DNA of 64,000 bases from Inquilinus sp042743185 (GTDB taxonomy: Bacteria > Pseudomonadota > Alphaproteobacteria > DSM-16000 > Inquilinaceae), in assembly GCF_042743185.1 (NCBI RefSeq), contig NZ_JBHYMS010000037.1, forward strand, positions 1 to 64,000, read 5' to 3'. Each line of letters starts with the position of its first letter. Position 1 is the first letter of the stretch. Under the pieces are notes generated by a model, which ran no database searches, had not been told where the DNA came from, and worked only from the letters and a program-made list of their open reading frames with translations. This document shows, in pieces, positions 59,836 through 64,000 of the stretch. The translations under genes were made by a program, and so were the position numbers.

Positions 59836-60846
59836 ATGCGGATTGGCATCATCGGATTCGGCTACTGGGGAAAGATACTGTCCCGGTGTTTTTCGGAGGT
59901 GGCAGGGCTCGATATTAGCTTTATCGTCGACATCGCACCTCTCAGACGGGAGGAGGCCCGCCGCCGTTTTCCGAGCGCTCTGCTCGCCTCGATGCCGGCC
60001 GAGCTCTGGAGCATGGACACATTGGATGCCGTGGCCATAGCCACGCCGGCCAACACCCATTACGGCCTCGCCAAGGCGGCCCTCGAGGCCGGAAAGCATG
60101 TCTGGATCGAGAAGCCGGTTGCAGAGACCGCGGAACAAGCGCGGACGCTGGTCATGCTGGCGCAGCGGCAGAGGCGGGTTCTCTTCATCGATCATACGTT
60201 TCTTTACAGCGACAGCATCAGGCTGATTAAGCAAATGCTTGTCCGCAAAGATTTTGAGGAAATGCGCTGTTACGAGTCGGTTCGCACCAATAACGGACAG
60301 TGCAGAGAGGACGCTTCCATCTTTCACGATCTGGCGATCCACGATCTCGCCATTCTGGATTTCCTTATCGGTGAGAGCCCTCTCGCCGTCTCCGCAAAAG
60401 AACTGCCGGCACGAGGTGCCGGTGCGGCGGGTGATCAACGCATAATGTTGGCCTATGCGTCAGGTGTCAGGGCCGGAATCCGCGTCAATTGGTGCGCCTC
60501 GACCAAGGCCAGGCGCATCGTCATCAGCTCAAATCGGCAGGCCGTCGAGTTCGATGATCTGGAGCTTCATCACAAGGTCAGGCTTCACGCATCTCCCTTC
60601 GCCGCGACGCCCGAATACGGGCTGCATGACCTCGACGCAGATCGCCGCAACGGGAGAGTCCTGCCGCTGCACAGTCAGAAAGAGACTCTGGCGAACGCAG
60701 TCGAATGCTTTCTGCGCTGTATACGAACGGGAGAGAGGCCCGTGTCCGATGGCTGGCAAGGCGTTCGGCTCGCTGCCATCGTCGACGCCTGCGTGTCCTC
60801 CGCCGAAGCAGATGGAAAGTGGACCAAGGCGGCTTCCGTCATGTGA
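59836..60846 (+). CDS. Gfo/Idh/MocA-family oxidoreductase
   Basis: 336 residues; GGGGGAGGG lies before the ATG. Rossmann motif MRIGIIGFGYWGKILSRCF and the catalytic lysine segment HVWIEKPVAETAEQ; His in FHDLAIHDLAILDFLIG. Such enzymes oxidise sugar C3 or C2, often paired with a DegT aminotransferase in nucleotide-sugar synthesis (as WlbA with WlbE). It is transcribed alone on this strand within the glycan cluster. Confidence 0.88.
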   Translation: MRIGIIGFGYWGKILSRCFSEVAGLDISFIVDIAPLRREEARRRFPSALLASMPAELWSMDTLDAVAIATPANTHYGLAKAALEAGKHVWIEKPVAETAEQARTLVMLAQRQRRVLFIDHTFLYSDSIRLIKQMLVRKDFEEMRCYESVRTNNGQCREDASIFHDLAIHDLAILDFLIGESPLAVSAKELPARGAGAAGDQRIMLAYASGVRAGIRVNWCASTKARRIVISSNRQAVEFDDLELHHKVRLHASPFAATPEYGLHDLDADRRNGRVLPLHSQKETLANAVECFLRCIRTGERPVSDGWQGVRLAAIVDACVSSAEADGKWTKAASVM

Positions 60847-60867
60847 CGTGCTTTGTCGGCGAGACGG

Positions 60868-61644
60868 CTAAGGCGCCCGGATCAGTCCGATCTTCGATTC
60901 CGGCACCAGATACACGTTTTGTTCGGAGATCTCCCCCGCCTGACGTGCGCCGTCGAAGCGCCAGACCCGATAGCCCCACTCCGACAGCAGCTCGAGCACC
61001 TTTTCCACATCCAGGACCTGGCTCTCCGCAAAGATGATGGGCTTCGACGACGCGATCGTAGCCAGGCCGCCGGCGATCACATCGTATTCGTGACCCTGCA
61101 CGTCGATCTTGATGAAGAAGGGGGCGAGGCCAAAGCTGTCCAGGGTTGCGACACGGACGGCGATCTGACGGATTCCCACGCATTTGGGATCGAACCCGAG
61201 CAGGGTGTCCCTGCTGAGCCATCGGCGCGCCTCTGTTTCGCTCAGAGACGCCAGACCGTCGAACGCCAGCCCCCGATACGTCGGCACATAGAGCGGAAAT
61301 TCTCCTGCCCGGTTCGACAAGGCCACCGTGTGGAGAGTGTCTGGCGGGCGATAGGCATGGGCAATGCGGCGCGCCATTTCGGGGTTCGGCTCGAAGCCGT
61401 CGATGCGCACGTGCGGACAGATGGTTCTGATGGAGTGGGTGGCCCAGCCGCGATTGGCGCCGACGTCCAGGAACAGCGCGCCGCTCGGCACATCGATCAG
61501 CCGCAAACCCTGCAACTCCCGATCATGCGGTGCGCGTGTCAGCAGACGCAATCGATGTTCGGCGGATTTGCCCAGTTCCCGAAGAAAGGGGATATGGACC
61601 TGTGCCGTGCGGCCGACCTTGCGAAACAGCCGCGCTAGCTCCAC
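60868..61644 (-). CDS. FkbM-family methyltransferase
   Basis: 258 residues from a GTG. SAM motif LFLDVGANRGWATHSIRTIC and the FkbM signature FIKIDVQGHEYDVIAGGLA. These enzymes O-methylate sugars of surface polysaccharides or lipids. It is followed (on the minus strand) by nothing and preceded by the epimerase gene 42 bases upstream. Confidence 0.88.
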   Translation of the reverse strand: MELARLFRKVGRTAQVHIPFLRELGKSAEHRLRLLTRAPHDRELQGLRLIDVPSGALFLDVGANRGWATHSIRTICPHVRIDGFEPNPEMARRIAHAYRPPDTLHTVALSNRAGEFPLYVPTYRGLAFDGLASLSETEARRWLSRDTLLGFDPKCVGIRQIAVRVATLDSFGLAPFFIKIDVQGHEYDVIAGGLATIASSKPIIFAESQVLDVEKVLELLSEWGYRVWRFDGARQAGEISEQNVYLVPESKIGLIRAP

Positions 61645-61686
61645 CTCATCATCTCCGCCACGATGCCGGCCCTGATCGCTCTTCGT

Positions 61687-62694
61687 CTAGATGATCGACT
61701 CCACCCATGTTCGGGGGGTGCGCTCGTTGCGGATCTCGATCTCATAATCGTAGCGAAATTCCTTGGGGCCTTTGGCGCGTATCCAGGCGATGATCCCGGC
61801 CAGGCCGTCCCGCAACGCATAGGTCGTTCGATACCCCAAAAGCCGGCGCGCCTTGTCGGATGAGCAAAACGCATCCTGCACCTCGAGCGGCCGAGGGGGC
61901 ATGAAGATCGGTGCCAGTTCGAAATTCAACTGGCCGGCAATCTCGCGAGCCAACTCCAATATGGTCACGACCTGTTCGTCGGGCCCGAGATTGAAGACCT
62001 CGGAGCGAATATCGGGGTCGACGCCGAGGCGGACCAGCGAGGGCACGACATCGTCGACAAAGCTGAAGCAACGTCGCTGGCTGCCGTCGCCATAGATGAC
62101 CGGCTGAAGGCCGCGGAGCATCCTGTTGATCATGATGCTCACGACATTGCGGTAGGGATCGTCGTAGCGTTGTCGGGGGCCGATGATATTGTGCGGGACC
62201 GCGATGTTGAACTCCACGCCATGCGCATCGCAGAGCGTGCGCAGCATCAGTTCGCCGGCAGATTTCGATATGGCGTAGGGATCTACCGGCTGAGGATCCT
62301 GATGTTCCGCAAAAGGCGGTGAGTTGCGGCCGTAGCGCGCCATGGATGAGCAATAGACGATACGCCTGACGCCGGCGGCGATGGCCGCACTGATGAAGCC
62401 CGTCGTCGCGTTGAAGCCATGCGTGCTGATCAGATGCGGCGAGAATACGCTGAGGCCTTCATGGGCCAACGCGGCGCAATGGTAGGCGATCTGGGTGCCG
62501 CGGAGCATATCCGCATAGACATGCCGGTCGTTGCAGTCCGCCACGCGGAAGTCTGTCCCCGGCGGTACGTTCTCGGGGCTGCCGCCCAGAAGATTGTCGA
62601 TGCCGGCGACCTGGGCGCCGCGACTCAGGAACGCATCAGCCAGGTGGCTTCCCAAAAAGCCGGCAACGCCGGTGATGAAAATCTTGTCGGTAAT
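61687..62694 (-). CDS. NAD-dependent epimerase/dehydratase (extended SDR), unusual ATT start
   Basis: 335 residues if it begins at ATT 62694, after a GGGGGGG run six bases upstream. The first canonical start, TTG at 62655, would cut the NAD-binding motif. The complete motif reads ITDKIFITGVAGFLGSHLA (GxxGxxG). Catalytic Tyr and Lys are in PYAISKSAGELML, and Ser in YCSSMARYG. It is a nucleotide-sugar epimerase or dehydratase (GalE/RmlB class) and ends RNERTPRTWVESII. A CTG further upstream is another possible start. First gene of the lower part of the glycan cluster. Confidence 0.85.
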   Translation of the reverse strand: MTDKIFITGVAGFLGSHLADAFLSRGAQVAGIDNLLGGSPENVPPGTDFRVADCNDRHVYADMLRGTQIAYHCAALAHEGLSVFSPHLISTHGFNATTGFISAAIAAGVRRIVYCSSMARYGRNSPPFAEHQDPQPVDPYAISKSAGELMLRTLCDAHGVEFNIAVPHNIIGPRQRYDDPYRNVVSIMINRMLRGLQPVIYGDGSQRRCFSFVDDVVPSLVRLGVDPDIRSEVFNLGPDEQVVTILELAREIAGQLNFELAPIFMPPRPLEVQDAFCSSDKARRLLGYRTTYALRDGLAGIIAWIRAKGPKEFRYDYEIEIRNERTPRTWVESII

Positions 62695-62828
62695 CTGGCA
62701 CCCCCCCAGACGCGCCTCGTCCGACTCGTTTTGCAGCGATAGTCGCCGGAGACAATATCACGACCGCCGCGGCACATGACAGAAGTCCTCTGGAGTCCTG
62801 TCGCGCGGCAAGGAGCCTGCAGAAAGAG

Positions 62829-62849
62829 CGAGCCGGCCGCGCCGGCTCG
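62829..62849. other. Strong palindromic hairpin in the divergent gap
   Basis: CGAGCCGGC-CGC-GCCGGCTCG, perfect nine-base arms with a three-base loop, in the 274-base gap between the epimerase (leftward) and TrmO (rightward). It has no T-run. It may end a transcript from elsewhere or shape an mRNA leader. Nothing else was seen in this gap apart from an AT-rich stretch (TATATCACTCTATATAACG) near 62924-62943, a likely promoter for the TrmO gene. Confidence 0.5.
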
Positions 62850-62968
62850 GGATCCGGCGATGCGGCCGGCCCGACGTCCGGCTCGCGGCCTGTCCGCGGC
62901 ATCAAGCCTCTCGCCCACCGGCGTATATCACTCTATATAACGAAGCGGCACGGGAGCTGGAGGTCCGC

Positions 62969-63466
62969 ATGGTGCGCGAGGACGAGATCCGGGCGGCCGA
63001 ACGCGCCGTCGAATGGCCCGAGGCGGCCGATGCCGGCCTCGTCTTCATCGGCCGCATCCATACGCCCTGGACCCATCGCATGGATTGCCCGCGCCAGGGC
63101 CGGCGGGACGGCCCGACCTGCCGGATCGAGGTGTTCCTGCCCTGGGACCAGGCGCTGGCCGGCGTTGCCGAATTCGACAGGCTCGAGATCCTGTACTGGC
63201 TGCACCGGTCGCGCCGCGACCTGGTGCTGCAGAGCCCGAAGGACGACGGCACCACCCGCGGCACCTTCTCGCTGCGCTCGCCGGTCAGGCCGAACCCGAT
63301 CGGCACCGCGATGGTCGCGCTGCTCGGCATCGAGGGCTCGACCCTGCTGGTGCGCGGGCTCGACTGCCTCGACGGCACGCCGCTGATCGACATCAAGCCG
63401 GACCGCTGCGCCTTCACGCCGGTGGCCCCGCCGACACCCGGCGATTCCGACGTGGGGGACCCGTGA
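62969..63466 (+). CDS. trmO: tRNA (N6-threonylcarbamoyladenosine-37-N6)-methyltransferase TrmO
   Basis: 165 residues (GGAGG before the ATG). The TsaA/TrmO fold: VFIGRIHTPW at the start, DGPTCRIEVFLPW, then TFSLRSPVRPNPIGTAMVAL LG and DGTPLIDIKPD. It uses SAM to methylate t6A37 in some tRNAs, improving decoding of ACY codons. The stop overlaps the next gene's GTG by four bases. Confidence 0.9.
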   Translation: MVREDEIRAAERAVEWPEAADAGLVFIGRIHTPWTHRMDCPRQGRRDGPTCRIEVFLPWDQALAGVAEFDRLEILYWLHRSRRDLVLQSPKDDGTTRGTFSLRSPVRPNPIGTAMVALLGIEGSTLLVRGLDCLDGTPLIDIKPDRCAFTPVAPPTPGDSDVGDP

Positions 63467-64000
63467 CCTTGTTCCGCCGCCGCGGTGCCCTGGCCGCCCT
63501 GATCGCCGCCCTGGCCCTGGTGACCACGCCCGCCTGGGCCCGCACCGTCACCGATTCCGCCGGCCGCCGGGTCGACATCCCGGACCATGTCGGCCGCGTC
63601 TTCGCCGCCGGCCCGCCGGCTTCGATCCTCGTCTACATGCTGGCGCCGCAGACCATGACCGGCTGGGCGCGGGCGCCGCGGCCGGAGGACAAGCCGTACC
63701 TGCTGCCCGCGGTGCGCGACCTGCCGGAGACCGGCCGTCTCACCGGCCGGGGCGACACGGTCAATCTGGAGCAGCTGCTGGCCGCCAAGCCCGACCTGAT
63801 CGTCGATTTCGGCACCATCGGCGACACCTACAGATCGCTGGCCGACCGGGTGCAGCAGCAGACCGGCATTCCTTACCTGCTGATCGACGGCAGCTTCGGC
63901 AACACCCCGGCGGCGCTGCGCCTCCTGGCCGGCATCCTCGGCGTGCCGGAGCGGGGCGAGGCGCTGGCCGAGGCGGCCGAGGCGATCTTCGCCCAGGTCG
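63463..64000 (+). CDS. Periplasmic iron-siderophore/B12-type binding protein (partial)
   Basis: Starts at GTG 63463 and runs off the window after 179 codons. Signal peptide GALAALIAALALVTTPAWA, then RTVTDSAGRRVDIPDHVGRV, the opening of FepB/BtuF-like binding proteins. Further conserved text: LEQLLAAKPDLIVDFGT, and GIPYLLIDGSFGNTPAALRL. It would deliver a ferric siderophore, haem or cobalamin to an ABC transporter; the gene order beyond the edge would tell. Translationally coupled to trmO. Confidence 0.85.
   Translation, partial: MTLFRRRGALAALIAALALVTTPAWARTVTDSAGRRVDIPDHVGRVFAAGPPASILVYMLAPQTMTGWARAPRPEDKPYLLPAVRDLPETGRLTGRGDTVNLEQLLAAKPDLIVDFGTIGDTYRSLADRVQQQTGIPYLLIDGSFGNTPAALRLLAGILGVPERGEALAEAAEAIFAQV

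Noticed and set aside
63633..63827. Minus-strand frame inside the binding-protein gene at the right edge
   Set aside because: Antisense shadow; the plus strand shows a signal peptide and binding-protein motifs.

Overview
The window is about 70% GC with near-uniform G/C third codon positions. It looks like the chromosome of a free-living alphaproteobacterium, most like Rhodospirillales/Azospirillaceae such as Inquilinus or Azospirillum; this assignment is inference. Support comes from a BA14K protein, a TAXI-type TRAP transporter, alphaproteobacterial LexA-type boxes (GTTC-N7-GTTC) and alphaproteobacterial palindromic repeats. No integrase, transposase, phage gene, rRNA or CRISPR array was seen. 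There is one tRNA, tRNA-Leu(UAA). Six copies of an 75-91 bp double-hairpin repeat (CGTAGGTTGGGTTCGC ... GCGAACCCAACCTACG) sit against gene 3' ends, and some supply a stop codon.

Layout. 0-7 kb: Rsm22-like protein, DUF6881-like protein, acetolactate-synthase-like ThDP enzyme, class III cyclase, zinc alcohol dehydrogenase and LysE exporter. 7.2-8 kb: a small gene behind a LexA-type box. 8-11.5 kb: MerR regulator divergent from a Zn/Cd/Pb P-type ATPase, then a BON-LysM protein. 11.6-15.8 kb: sulfatase/phosphonate monoesterase, HAD phosphatase, L-fuconolactonase-like lactonase and aldo-keto reductase, suggesting sugar catabolism. 15.9-20.3 kb: RadC, methionine aminopeptidase, an SDR, CinA, tRNA-Leu, a DUF326 remnant and BA14K. 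20.3-22.7 kb: flavin monooxygenase and a second LexA-box gene paralogous to the one at 7.2 kb.

22.7-27.8 kb: HxlR regulator with an EmrA/EmrB/MATE efflux operon. 28.6-36 kb: RpiR regulator, class III aminotransferase, TAXI binding protein and fused TRAP permease, divergent from a beta-keto acid cleavage enzyme (BKACE). Together they can be read as uptake and breakdown of a beta-amino or related amino acid. 36-40.3 kb: TetR/DHA2 efflux pair, an enoyl-CoA hydratase homologue lacking both catalytic glutamates, and an ACS-family MFS transporter. 40.5-44.2 kb: phosphonate ABC transporter phnCDE1E2 with a repeat between phnD and phnE1.

44.2-47.7 kb is the least understood part. A DUF5666 lipoprotein and a DUF6502 protein with an HTH-like segment are divergent from a chain of tiny, translationally coupled membrane proteins. 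Three 17-bp palindromes (GTGGG-N7-CCCAC) lie between them, and a ModE-like regulator is convergent at the end. 48-54.3 kb: FAD-linked 2-hydroxy acid dehydrogenase, a secreted protein with CHASE2-cyclase and M48 lipoprotein operon, and DjlA-like co-chaperone. 54.5-62.7 kb: a cell-surface glycan cluster of lower third-position GC (DegT aminotransferase, two radical SAM proteins, phosphoglycosyl transferase, GT2, Gfo/Idh oxidoreductase, FkbM methyltransferase, NAD-dependent epimerase). 63-64 kb: TrmO and the start of an iron/B12-type binding protein cut by the window edge.
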